Assembly (NCBI GenBank): GCA_027307165.1
Contig: DAHUXM010000035.1
Coordinates: 1 to 45,311 of the forward strand
DNA from: Gemmatimonadota bacterium
Lineage (GTDB): Bacteria; Gemmatimonadota; Gemmatimonadetes; Gemmatimonadales; Gemmatimonadaceae
Length of the DNA stretch: 45,311 nt
Direction of reading: 5' to 3'
Shown: positions 15,298-22,955 of the stretch, piece by piece
How positions within the stretch are numbered: position 1 is the first letter of the stretch
How the letters are laid out: every line of letters starts with the position of its first letter
Notes under the pieces: model-generated
The model's database searches: none
The model's input: the letters and a program-made list of their open reading frames with translations, nothing else
Told to the model about the DNA's origin: nothing
Position numbers and translations under genes: made by a program

Positions 15298-16325
15298 CAC
15301 GCGACAGCTACAGATCCATTTCTCTGTATGCGCCAAACCGTGCGCCGGCGGCTATCGATCTCAGCGATAATACCAACCTCTGGGGTGTTCCTCCGGCTGC
15401 TCTGCGTGCGATTACAGATGCTGCGTCGGGTACGATCACGCGTTATCCGGCGTTGTACGCGGCGGATGTGAAGCAGGCGATCGCAGATTATGCGGGACTG
15501 GCACCTGAGATGGTGGTGACAGGATGCGGCTCCGACGACGTACTTGACTCCGCAATCCGCGCATTCGGCGAGCCGGGTGATGTTGTTGCCTATCCCGATC
15601 CGTCGTTCGCAATGATTCCCATCTTCGCCCGGATGAACGGGCTTGTCGGCGCACCGATTCCGCTCACTGCACGGAACGATGCGGACGTCGAGCGATACAT
15701 CGAGACAAATGCGACCATTACTTACCTGTGTTCGCCGAACAACCCGACAGGCGCATCGTTCTCGCGCGACGCGATAGAACGGGTCGTCTCTGGTGTGACT
15801 GGTATCGTGATCATCGATGAAGCATACGCCGAGTTCGCGGGGTGGAACTGTCTGGATTTGCTGGTCCGGTTTCCCCGTGTCGTGATCACGCGCACCTTAT
15901 CCAAGGCGTTCGGCCTGGCCGGTCTTCGGGTTGGTTATGCACTGGGTGATCCGGAGTTGGTAGCAGAGATAGAGAAATCCCGCGGTCCATACAAGGTGAA
16001 TGCGATCGCTCAACATGCAGCCGTTGCGGCTCTCACGACAGACCGTGCCTGGGTCGATCGCCACGTTCGGGACGCAATTGCGAATCGCGACCGATTGCGA
16101 GAATCGCTCATGGCGATTGGATTGGAGCCATTGCCGAGTGACAGCAATTTCGTGCTGGTCCCTGTCAGGAATGCAGCGGAGCTCGACCGGCAGCTGCGTA
16201 CGCGCGGCATCGCCGTCCGGCCATTCGTTGCACTACCCAACATCGGAGACGCCTTGCGCATATCGGTTGGGCCGTGGCAGCTGCTGGAACAATGCATCGC
16301 CGCGTTGCAGGAGTGCGCTGTATGA
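15294..16325 (+). CDS. hisC: Histidinol-phosphate aminotransferase
   Basis: A PLP-dependent class I/II aminotransferase of 343 residues that converts imidazole-acetol phosphate to histidinol phosphate with glutamate. Visible motifs are LSDNTNLWGVPP at the N-terminus and YLCSPNNPTGASF, the substrate/PLP segment. IVIIDEAYAEF follows (the Asp contacts the pyridine nitrogen), then the Schiff-base lysine in TRTLSKAFGLAGLRVGY. GTG 15294 overlaps the hisD stop as GTGA, matching the spacing of the whole operon. The upstream part of the frame is shadow sequence within hisD. Confidence 0.96.
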   Translation: MTRDSYRSISLYAPNRAPAAIDLSDNTNLWGVPPAALRAITDAASGTITRYPALYAADVKQAIADYAGLAPEMVVTGCGSDDVLDSAIRAFGEPGDVVAYPDPSFAMIPIFARMNGLVGAPIPLTARNDADVERYIETNATITYLCSPNNPTGASFSRDAIERVVSGVTGIVIIDEAYAEFAGWNCLDLLVRFPRVVITRTLSKAFGLAGLRVGYALGDPELVAEIEKSRGPYKVNAIAQHAAVAALTTDRAWVDRHVRDAIANRDRLRESLMAIGLEPLPSDSNFVLVPVRNAAELDRQLRTRGIAVRPFVALPNIGDALRISVGPWQLLEQCIAALQECAV

Positions 16326-16918
16326 ACGGGAAGACGATCATCACCGTCTTCGACTACGGCGCCGGCAACATGCATTCGCTGCTGAAGGCGCTCGACATAG
16401 GGGCCGACGTCGAAGTGCGGTTGCAGACTGACCCCGAGGCCGCGCTGGAAACTGATGCACTGGTTCTGCCCGGCGTGGGGGCCTTCAGCAATGCGGCTGG
16501 CAGGCTTGCATCCGGTGCTCCTGCGATGCGCGATGCAATCCTCGGCGGTTTGCCGACTCTCTGCATCTGCCTCGGGATGCAGCTGCTTTTCGACGACAGC
16601 GAGGAGGGGCCCGGCGCAGGACTCGGGGTCATACCGGGCCACGTACGCAGGCTCAGGGCGAAGAGAGTTCCCCAGATTGGATGGAATGAAGTCGAATCGC
16701 TCGATGAAGCGCTGCCGCAGGTTGCATATTTCGCGAACAGCTATGTATGCGACCCGGATGATCCCGACTGTATCACGGCATATACGACCCATGAGCGCGA
16801 CCGATTCGCGTCGGTCGTGACTGTCGCCAACACTATCGGGGTGCAGTTCCATCCTGAGAAGAGCTCCCGGGCGGGAGTCAGCTTCGTGCGAGACTTCGTC
16901 AACGGAGTGATTCGATGA
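16322..16918 (+). CDS. hisH: Imidazole glycerol phosphate synthase, glutamine amidotransferase subunit
   Basis: The 198-residue class I glutaminase subunit releases ammonia from glutamine and passes it to HisF. It has the N-terminal FDYGAGNMHSL. The nucleophile is Cys83 in LCICLGMQLLF, and the catalytic His and Glu are in VQFHPEKS near residue 176. Length is typical (about 200). ATG 16322 overlaps the hisC stop (ATGA). Its partner hisF lies three genes downstream, with hisA and hisB between, a common his operon order. Confidence 0.97.
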   Translation: MNGKTIITVFDYGAGNMHSLLKALDIGADVEVRLQTDPEAALETDALVLPGVGAFSNAAGRLASGAPAMRDAILGGLPTLCICLGMQLLFDDSEEGPGAGLGVIPGHVRRLRAKRVPQIGWNEVESLDEALPQVAYFANSYVCDPDDPDCITAYTTHERDRFASVVTVANTIGVQFHPEKSSRAGVSFVRDFVNGVIR

Positions 16919-17628
16919 TCGCGATACCAGCGATAGACATTCGCGATGGAGCGTGCGTTCAGCTCGTTGGCGGTTCGTATGACGCCGAGCAGGTGAGACT
17001 GGATGATCCTGCCGGGGTCGCGCACAAGTGGGAGTTTGCGGGCTTTCGCCGTCTGCACATGGTCGACCTCGACGCGGCGACGGGACGCGGCAACAATGCA
17101 GAGATGATCCGTGAGGTGTTGCGCGCAACTTCAATGGAAGCACAGGTGGGCGGCGGCGTACGCGATGAAGAGCGAATCGAGTCGCTGCTTCGCGAGGGTG
17201 CGCAACGCGTGGTTCTTGGTACGAAGGCTGTCGAGAGCGCCAACTGGCTCGGCGACATGGCGGAAGCATTTCCGGGTACGTTGATCGTAGCCGCCGATGT
17301 GCGCGACCGGCATGTCGTCACGAGAGGCTGGACGCGCACATCGGACCGTTACGTGCTGGACTTCATTGAAGAGCTCAACGCGCTTCCACTGGCCGGTGTA
17401 ATGGTCACGGCCGTGCACAAGGAAGGTCTCATGGAAGGAACCGATCTCTCTCTAATGGAAGATGTGGTGGAGGAGAGCGAGCATCCGGTGTGTGCCAGTG
17501 GCGGTATAGGCACGATCGGTGATCTACGTGCACTCGAGGACCGGGGAGTGGCATCAGTTGTCATAGGGATGGCGCTGTACACGGGCGCTATCGATCCAGG
17601 AGCCGTTGCTGAGGAGTTTGCCGAATGA
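16915..17628 (+). CDS. hisA: ProFAR isomerase (phosphoribosyl-formimino-AICAR-P isomerase)
   Basis: The 237-residue beta/alpha-barrel opens the ribose ring of ProFAR to give PRFAR. The catalytic aspartate near the N-terminus lies in IPAIDIRDGACVQLVGG. The half-barrel phosphate sites are VGGGVRDEERI (about residue 78) and CASGGIGTIGDLRAL (about 194), the internal repeat shared with HisF. ATG 16915 overlaps the hisH stop (ATGA). Confidence 0.97.
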   Translation: MIAIPAIDIRDGACVQLVGGSYDAEQVRLDDPAGVAHKWEFAGFRRLHMVDLDAATGRGNNAEMIREVLRATSMEAQVGGGVRDEERIESLLREGAQRVVLGTKAVESANWLGDMAEAFPGTLIVAADVRDRHVVTRGWTRTSDRYVLDFIEELNALPLAGVMVTAVHKEGLMEGTDLSLMEDVVEESEHPVCASGGIGTIGDLRALEDRGVASVVIGMALYTGAIDPGAVAEEFAE

Positions 17629-18176
17629 GTGAAAGGATAGTAGTGGAGCGCAAGACGCGCGAGACGCAGATCCGGCTCGAGGTTCAGCGTGGAGAAGGGA
17701 AGGGTGACGTTGCAACGGGTGTTCCGTTTCTGGATCACATGATGGTTACGTTCGCACGTTACTCGGGCCTCGACGTGACCTTGCGCGCGACCGGTGACCT
17801 GAGACATCACACGATCGAGGATGTGGCGATTGCCATGGGTTCGGCGGTTGCTGACGTCATCAGTCCATCGGCGGCACGCTATGGCGATTGTACCATTCCG
17901 ATGGATGAGGCGTTGGTTCAGGCGTGCGTCGATATGGGTGGCCGGCCGTATTATCGCGGGCCGGTGCCGAGTGGTCTGTACGATCACTGGATGCGCTCCT
18001 TCGCGGACAATGCGAAGGCGACGATTCACATTCGCGTCCTGCGCGGTGTCGACCGGCACCACATTGTAGAGGCTGCGTTCAAGGCTCTCGGTCTGGCGAT
18101 TCGCAAGGCGATGGTTGATACTGGTGCGGGTGCCGTATTCAGCACCAAGGGTGCTGTATCGCTGGACGTAAAGTGA
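17625..18176 (+). CDS. hisB: Imidazoleglycerol-phosphate dehydratase
   Basis: The 183-residue Mn-dependent enzyme dehydrates IGP to imidazole-acetol phosphate. It is the monofunctional form without the HAD phosphatase domain found fused in enterobacteria; that phosphatase step is supplied here by hisN. Metal-binding histidine motifs are visible as [29 protein letters not shown] and [16 protein letters not shown] 17625 overlaps the hisA stop (ATGA) and the gene ends in a GTGA overlap with hisF. Confidence 0.97.
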   Translation: MSERIVVERKTRETQIRLEVQRGEGKGDVATGVPFLDHMMVTFARYSGLDVTLRATGDLRHHTIEDVAIAMGSAVADVISPSAARYGDCTIPMDEALVQACVDMGGRPYYRGPVPSGLYDHWMRSFADNAKATIHIRVLRGVDRHHIVEAAFKALGLAIRKAMVDTGAGAVFSTKGAVSLDVK

Positions 18177-18937
18177 CGCTCACACGCAGACTGATAGTGT
18201 GTCTCGATGTCAGGGATGGCCGGGTGGTGAAGGGGACGCGTTTTGTGAACCTTCGCGACGTTGGCGATCCTGTGGAGTTGGCAGCGCGATACGAAGCGGA
18301 AGGCGCCGACGAGATAGTCTTTCTGGATATCTCCGCGAGTGTCGAAGGACGTGGTACACTGCTGGATGTGGCGCGACGAACCGCTGAGAAGCTGTTCATC
18401 CCGCTCACAATCGGTGGTGGAGTGCGGAGTGCTGCTGATGTCGCTCAGGTATTGCGCGCCGGTGCGGACAAGGTCGCAATCAACTCTGCTGCCGTACTAC
18501 GACCAGCAGTGCTGGAGGAAGCGGCGGCCATGTTTGGCGCGCAATGTGTTGTGTCCAGCATCGACGCCAAAATGGTCGACGGATCGTGGCGCGTCTTCAC
18601 GAATGGCGGAAGAACAGCTACGGATCTCGATGCCGTGGAGTGGGCGCGAAAGTGCGAGCGGCGCGGTGCGGGGGAGATACTTCTCACCAGCATAGATCGT
18701 GATGGATCCAGGGACGGATATGACCTCGACCTGACGCGCACCGTTGCGGACGCTGTGAGCGTTCCCGTCATCGCATCGGGCGGGGCCGGCGCGGCGCGTG
18801 ACGTCGTCGAGGTGATTCAATCGGGCCGCGCAGATGCGGCACTTGTCGCTGGCATCCTGCACGATGGGGTGACGACAGTGTATGAGCTCAAGACGTGCAT
18901 GAGAGAAGCATCGTTACCCGTGAGAGACGCAGCATGA
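18173..18937 (+). CDS. hisF: Imidazole glycerol phosphate synthase, cyclase subunit
   Basis: This 254-residue beta/alpha-barrel receives ammonia from HisH and forms IGP plus AICAR from PRFAR. The catalytic aspartate near the start is in [17 protein letters not shown] second is in VSSIDAKMV near residue 129. The phosphate sites are [11 protein letters not shown] and [12 protein letters not shown]. The GTG start at 18173 overlaps the hisB stop (GTGA). Product AICAR feeds purine synthesis, linking both pathways. Confidence 0.97.
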   Translation: MTLTRRLIVCLDVRDGRVVKGTRFVNLRDVGDPVELAARYEAEGADEIVFLDISASVEGRGTLLDVARRTAEKLFIPLTIGGGVRSAADVAQVLRAGADKVAINSAAVLRPAVLEEAAAMFGAQCVVSSIDAKMVDGSWRVFTNGGRTATDLDAVEWARKCERRGAGEILLTSIDRDGSRDGYDLDLTRTVADAVSVPVIASGGAGAARDVVEVIQSGRADAALVAGILHDGVTTVYELKTCMREASLPVRDAA

Positions 18938-19701
18938 ACGATTCATATCTGGAAGCAGTCGTCGAGCTTGCCCGCGTTGCCGGTGATTTCGCGATGTCGC
19001 ACTATGGCCGGACACTCACTGTCGACGTGAAGCACGATGGTTCCCCCGTGACGATCGCGGATCGTGGCGCAGAGGAGCGCGCCAGGGCGTGGATCGAGAA
19101 GCGGTTTCCCGACGACGGAATTCTGGGTGAGGAATTCGGTGACGTGCGCCCGACCGCGCGGAGACGGTGGATTCTCGATCCGATCGACGGAACCAAGAGC
19201 TTCATAAGAAGAGTCCCCCTGTGGGGAACGCTTGTCGCCGTTACCGAAGGTGAGTCGGTGCTCGCAGGATGCGCATACTTTCCGGCAGTGGCGGAGACTG
19301 TTGCTGCAGCTGCTGGCGAAGGATGTTTCTGGAACGGCACTCGCTGCAGCGTATCATCTACCGCGACGATTGCAGAGGCGACCATCGTGATAACCGACGA
19401 ACGGTTCGAAGAACGCCCTGAGCGCGCAAGAGCGTGGCGACGGCTCGCATCGCAGGCCAGTGTATCGCGCACCTGGGGGGATTGTTACGGATATCTGCTG
19501 CTTGCCACTGGACGAGCCGACGTGATGGTCGATGACGTCGTAGCGCCGTGGGATGCGGCTGCACTGTATCCGATAGTTACCGAGGCCGGTGGGTCGTTCA
19601 CGGATTGGAGTGGCAGTGCCACAGCATTCGGCGGTGACATCATCGCTACCAACTCTGCCCTGGCCAAACCGGTGCGGAACATTCTGATTGAAGCGTCATG
19701 A
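18934..19701 (+). CDS. hisN: Histidinol-phosphatase, inositol-monophosphatase type
   Basis: The 255-residue protein belongs to the inositol monophosphatase superfamily. Metal-binding motifs are GEEFGD near residue 66 and [13 protein letters not shown] near 83. A later [15 protein letters not shown] motif completes the site. Within a his operon lacking a HisB phosphatase domain or a PHP-type HisJ, its role as histidinol-phosphate phosphatase is well supported by context. Sequence alone could not exclude activity on other sugar or inositol phosphates. ATG 18934 overlaps the hisF stop (ATGA). Confidence 0.92.
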   Translation: MNDSYLEAVVELARVAGDFAMSHYGRTLTVDVKHDGSPVTIADRGAEERARAWIEKRFPDDGILGEEFGDVRPTARRRWILDPIDGTKSFIRRVPLWGTLVAVTEGESVLAGCAYFPAVAETVAAAAGEGCFWNGTRCSVSSTATIAEATIVITDERFEERPERARAWRRLASQASVSRTWGDCYGYLLLATGRADVMVDDVVAPWDAAALYPIVTEAGGSFTDWSGSATAFGGDIIATNSALAKPVRNILIEAS

Positions 19702-20288
19702 CAACAGACGATCTGGATTTCGAGAAGGGCGCTGGCCTGGTCACCGTGGTCACGCAGGATGCGGTTACCGGTGCCGTGCTGATGGTCGCTCACATGGATC
19801 GCGAAGCATTCGACAGGACCGTTGCAACGGGCGAGATGCACTATCGGTCGCGTACGCGCGGGCTGTGGCACAAGGGAGCTACGAGCGGGAATGTGCAACG
19901 TGTGGTGTCGCTCACGCCCGATTGTGATCGTGATGCGATCCTTGCACGTGTAAATCCAGCCGGTCCTGCCTGTCACAATGGTACGGTGTCATGCTTCGAT
20001 CACCCTGCAAATGGAGATGCACTCACGCAACTCGCATCGGTGATCGAGTCACGGGCGCAGGGCATTGGTGACGAGAGTTATACCAGAAAATTGCTGGCCG
20101 ATCGCAACTTGCGGCTGAAGAAGCTGGGTGAGGAGACAGCGGAGCTGGTGCTGGCACTCGCGGACAGTGACGACACCCGCGCCCGTGAAGAGGCCGCGGA
20201 TCTTATCTATCATTTGATGACCGCCTTGCGCGCCAACGGCGTTACGTTGGATGACGTTCGGCGCGTGCTGGCGAGCCGTGCGGGGTAG
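19698..20288 (+). CDS. hisIE: Bifunctional phosphoribosyl-AMP cyclohydrolase / phosphoribosyl-ATP pyrophosphatase
   Basis: The 196-residue fusion covers steps two and three of the pathway. The N-terminal HisI domain (about 1-105) has AHMDREAFDRTVATGEMHY, SRTRGLWHKGATSGN and the metal-binding D-C-D segment (LTPDCDRD). The C-terminal HisE domain (about 115-196) has KLLADRNLRLKKLGEETAEL and EEAADLIYHLM, typical of the MazG-like pyrophosphohydrolase fold. It closes the operon with an ATGA overlap with hisN. No hairpin terminator is obvious in the 23 nt before the convergent rcnR-like gene. Confidence 0.96.
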   Translation: MTTDDLDFEKGAGLVTVVTQDAVTGAVLMVAHMDREAFDRTVATGEMHYRSRTRGLWHKGATSGNVQRVVSLTPDCDRDAILARVNPAGPACHNGTVSCFDHPANGDALTQLASVIESRAQGIGDESYTRKLLADRNLRLKKLGEETAELVLALADSDDTRAREEAADLIYHLMTALRANGVTLDDVRRVLASRAG

Positions 20289-20311
20289 TGGCCGCTGGTT
20301 ACAGATCCACG

Positions 20312-20575
20312 CTACTTGAGGTACGATCGAACAATCTGAGCGACCGCATCGGCTTCCGGGTTGGGGCCCTCCGCCGTCAAGCCGTGCTCCTGAATATGCT
20401 CCGCGAGCACCTCTGCCATTAGTGCGCTCATTGCACCACGGCATGCAGCGACAAGCCTCATTACGTCGACGCATTCGGACTCGCCCTTCAGGGCGCGCTC
20501 CACTGCCTCAGCCTGTCCCACCACGCGCCGCGCACGCGCTAGCAACTTCGTCTTGTCGCGAACGGTATGTCCCAT
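20312..20575 (-). CDS. RcnR/FrmR-type metal-responsive repressor (CsoR superfamily)
   Basis: The 87-residue all-helical repressor starts MGHTVRDKTKLLARARRVVG, very close in pattern to E. coli RcnR. The four side chains used for nickel/cobalt by RcnR are all present in register: His3, Cys35 (SECVDVM), His60 and His64 (LAEHIQEH). FrmR-type formaldehyde sensors keep Cys35 and His60 but not the whole set, so a metal (Ni/Co) sensor is preferred. Such tetramers bind DNA and let go on binding the inducer. It faces away from the Mg-type operon at 21400-24576, and an ATACC-N6-GGTAT inverted repeat lies 53-68 nt upstream of its start. Direct control of the Nramp-related gene is inference. Confidence 0.85.
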   Translation of the reverse strand: MGHTVRDKTKLLARARRVVGQAEAVERALKGESECVDVMRLVAACRGAMSALMAEVLAEHIQEHGLTAEGPNPEADAVAQIVRSYLK

Positions 20576-20627
20576 TGATTTCTCCGCTGACTTTCAGCGT
20601 AATCTAGCCGAAGCCAGTGTGGATGCC

Positions 20628-20643
20628 ATACCGGGATGGGTAT
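20628..20643. promoter_or_regulatory. Candidate operator of the RcnR-like repressor
   Basis: ATACC (20628-20632), GGGATG, GGTAT (20639-20643) form an inverted repeat around a G-rich core, the general form of RcnR/FrmR operators (TA-rich flanks, G-tract centre). It lies between the repressor gene and the riboswitch promoter. Assignment is by resemblance only. Confidence 0.4.
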
Positions 20644-20685
20644 ACCGTGGCCCCGGAAATTGGCGCATACTGGTACTTGACGGAG

Positions 20686-20691
20686 TATAAT
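20686..20691 (+). promoter_or_regulatory. Likely -10 box for the riboswitch transcript
   Basis: A consensus TATAAT lies at 20686-20691, about 60 nt before the M-box. No good -35 box at 16-18 nt spacing is evident (TTGGCG at 20660-20665 is 20 nt away). Transcription would start near 20698. Confidence 0.45.
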
Positions 20692-20750
20692 TTGGTTGCT
20701 ACGTTGCCCCTGTTACCGGTGTTCCCAATCGAGGAAGCGCCGATATCGCA

Positions 20751-20929
20751 GCGGTTCTCGGTAGGCGAGGCTACCCCGCACACACAGGCCACTGCCCGAC
20801 AGCGTCGACAGACGTCTGATCGCGGTAGAACAGGTTCTCCCGGATTAAGGGTTTACCCAATGTGGCTGAGGTCATGGCATCGACCTCTTACGGTGCGCGG
20901 TGCTGAAGCTCACACGAGTGAGAACGCGG
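20751..20929 (+). ncRNA. M-box (ykoK leader) magnesium riboswitch aptamer
   Basis: The sequence follows the M-box order: a 5' TAGGCGAGGCTACC block, then ACTGCCCGACAGCGTCGACA, GGTAGAACAG, TTAAGG, AATGTGGCTGAGG, and a 3' GGTGCTGAAGCTCACACGA block (consensus GUGCUAAAGCUC-ACGA). Helices are supported by pairing that differs in sequence from the B. subtilis ykoK aptamer as I recall it. P1 is 20754-20759 with 20920-20925. P2 extension is 20777-20781 with 20893-20897, and GCCAC 20788-20792 pairs with GTGGC 20862-20866. A GAGGTC/GACCTC hairpin is at 20868-20887. M-boxes compact on Mg2+ and turn off Mg transport genes. The gene downstream is an Nramp-related transporter, which fits. Confidence 0.85.
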
Positions 20930-20981
20930 CAATTGGTATACTGCGTGGCACGCGACAGCTTGCGTGCGTGCGCCGTTCCGG

Positions 20982-21020
20982 CGCCCCGGACTCACTCCCG
21001 AGTCAGGGGCGTTCTTCATT
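20982..21020 (+). terminator. Expression-platform terminator of the M-box
   Basis: CGCCCC (20982-20987) pairs with GGGGCG (21006-21011). After one G-A mismatch the stem continues with G-C and ACTC/GAGT pairs. The tail is TTCTTCATT. An alternative helix pairs 20916-20927 (the 3' strand of P1 and its flank) with 21009-21021, 12 bp with one bulge and one G-U pair. It would break both P1 and this terminator, so it acts as an antiterminator when Mg2+ is low. Confidence 0.8.
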
Positions 21021-21021
21021 C

Positions 21022-21399
21022 GTCCCAGACTTCGGCAACGAGAACCAGCCGATCCTGTGCCTCACATGACGAGGACCGAATCGGTGAACTCAAAGGGGAG
21101 GCAGTGTGCACGACGACTCCAGTAGACCGTACAGGGCAAAACATCAACGACAACACGACCCGGCTTCCTCGACGCCGAGGCTGAGAAGCAAAACGTAATC
21201 GAAATGTGGTGCCGTGAGCGCACCGCCGAGCCTGATCACAGCGCTCGTTCCATTCCGTCGCCTCTCCCTTCTCGGCGACCGGAGCCGGTCAACAGAACCC
21301 ATTACCACGATCGGCAGGCAAAAGACCGCGTGCAGTCAACGTTGGGGCGCGCCTGCTAGTGCTCTCTCACTGCGCTCCCGAGAAGAGGAGGGAATGACA
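21022..21399 (+). other. Long untranslated segment between riboswitch terminator and porin gene
   Basis: About 380 nt without a convincing gene. It holds CTCAAAGGGGAGGCAG near 21090 and a nested hairpin: GCTTC with GAAGC, inner CCTCG-ACGC-CGAGG at 21167-21180. The AAAGGGGAG string recalls the core of manganese riboswitches, but the matching 3' strand and second loop are not found, so I do not assign it. It could be extra leader structure or a second regulatory element. Confidence 0.4.
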
Positions 21400-22929
21400 A
21401 TGATCGGCTACATCTTGTTTACACCACCAGGCCGCTATCGATACCAGCGCAACACTGGCCAGCTCTACACTGCGTCACCATATAGAAGCTCCGTCGGCGC
21501 ATTGCTACTCGCGATGCTCGGTGTTGTCTTGTCGTTGTTCGTCACGCTTATCGCAACTACAGCAGTATTCAGTGTTGTGCATTCAACACTCGGCGCACAG
21601 AGTGTTGATAGCGCGCGACGCACACCGATGTCGACCAAGGGCGACATCAATACTTCCGCGCCAGCAAGCTCCGACGATTGGGGCGTACATATACTTGGCA
21701 CTCAGATCAACGTAATTGGACAGGACCTGCGCCCATTACATAGCCCGTATGCCGATGTCAACAGTCTGCGCGCTCGCGGTGATTCCAAGATCAGTCACGC
21801 ATATGGCGGTTACGTTGGCGTACAGGCCGGCACGCACCTCCAGGGTTATCTCGACGTTGAAATGATTCGTGGCAAGGGCATTAGTAGCGTCACTGGACTC
21901 GCAGGTCCAACCAACGGCGACGTGCTGCGTCAGGGCACAATCGATCTCGGCAATGGGCCGTACGTCGCAAGGGCGTTCGTACGTTATACGATTCCGCTCG
22001 CGGGCGAGGAGCATGATACGCTTCAGCGTGGTGAGGACCAATTACCCGGGATCATCTCCAAGCACCGAATTGAGATTACAGGAGGCAAGCTCGCAACCAG
22101 CGATCTGTTCGATCTGAACCGCTATGCCAATACGACCAGGCAACAGTTCATGAATTGGGATCTGTTCCAGAACACCGCGTGGGACTTTGCGGCGGATACA
22201 CGCGGTTACACGAACGGAGTCGCTATGGCTTGGATCCACCCGCGCTGGGTGCTGCGCGTTGGCAGTTTTCAGATGCCCACTGTAGCCAATGGCAACAAGT
22301 TCGATAGCGATCTTCGGCGTGCACGTGGTGATCAGATAGAGCTCACGCTGATTGCGCCAGCAACCGGCACTATCGCTCGCTTCCTCGGCTATGTGAACCA
22401 CGCGCGCATGGGAAATTACGCCGAGGCGCTTGCGATCTGGCGTGCGACAGATGCGACACCAGATATCGCCGCGGACGGCAAATCCGGCCGAAGCAAGTAC
22501 GGCTGGGGAGTGAACGTCGAACAGCCACTCGCTGACGGCGGTGAGACGGGAGCCTTCGCGCGCATCGGTGGAAATGATGGAAAGAACGAGAGCTTTGTAT
22601 TTACCGAAGTCGATCGTCACGTCAGCGCGGGCATTCAGGTGAGCGGCATTCACTGGGGCCGCACAGACGATCGCATCGGTATCGCTGTCGCGGAAACGGG
22701 AATTGTGACAGTCCACCGCGAATATCTCAACGCGGGGGGCCTCGGATTCTTGCTCGGCGATGGCAAACTCAATTACAGCCCTGAGCAGCTCATCGAGATG
22801 TACTATCGCACGCAGTTGGGAACGTATTTCCAGTTCGGCCCAGATGTGCAGTACATCCGCAATCCCGGCTACAACCGTGACCGCGGGCCTGCGACGGTTC
22901 TCTCGCTCCGCGTCAACCTACGCTACTGA
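21400..22929 (+). CDS. OprB-like outer-membrane porin
   Basis: About 509 residues. A roughly 30-residue tail precedes a hydrophobic signal segment (VGALLLAMLGVVLSLFVTL) ending near LGAQS. A large barrel follows with alternating strands. The C-terminus has LGDGKLNYSPEQLIEMYY and NPGYNRDRGPATVLSLRVNL ending in a tyrosine, the signature of OprB/carbohydrate-selective porins. AGGAGG (21386-21391) is 8 nt before ATG 21400 and 2 nt before ATG 21394, so 21400 is preferred. The long N-terminal tail before the signal is unusual. As the first gene after the M-box terminator and 26 nt before the Nramp-related gene, it is probably the outer-membrane entry route for the same substrate, rather than a sugar porin. 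Confidence 0.85.
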   Translation: MIGYILFTPPGRYRYQRNTGQLYTASPYRSSVGALLLAMLGVVLSLFVTLIATTAVFSVVHSTLGAQSVDSARRTPMSTKGDINTSAPASSDDWGVHILGTQINVIGQDLRPLHSPYADVNSLRARGDSKISHAYGGYVGVQAGTHLQGYLDVEMIRGKGISSVTGLAGPTNGDVLRQGTIDLGNGPYVARAFVRYTIPLAGEEHDTLQRGEDQLPGIISKHRIEITGGKLATSDLFDLNRYANTTRQQFMNWDLFQNTAWDFAADTRGYTNGVAMAWIHPRWVLRVGSFQMPTVANGNKFDSDLRRARGDQIELTLIAPATGTIARFLGYVNHARMGNYAEALAIWRATDATPDIAADGKSGRSKYGWGVNVEQPLADGGETGAFARIGGNDGKNESFVFTEVDRHVSAGIQVSGIHWGRTDDRIGIAVAETGIVTVHREYLNAGGLGFLLGDGKLNYSPEQLIEMYYRTQLGTYFQFGPDVQYIRNPGYNRDRGPATVLSLRVNLRY

Positions 22930-22955
22930 CCCAACTCCGCATCGGACGCAGATCA

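Noticed and set aside
16010-17269. 419-codon minus-strand frame within hisC-hisH-hisA
   Set aside because: Antisense to three certain his genes, with Arg/His-rich composition typical of shadow frames in high-GC DNA.
20617-21069. Open frame of 150 codons over the riboswitch region
   Set aside because: It lies across the M-box and its terminator, has no recognisable domain and no ribosome site. The RNA structure explains the sequence better.
21085-21190. Possible manganese (yybP-ykoY) riboswitch from the AAAGGGGAG string
   Set aside because: The 3' strand needed for P1 and the second conserved loop could not be found, so only one short string matches.
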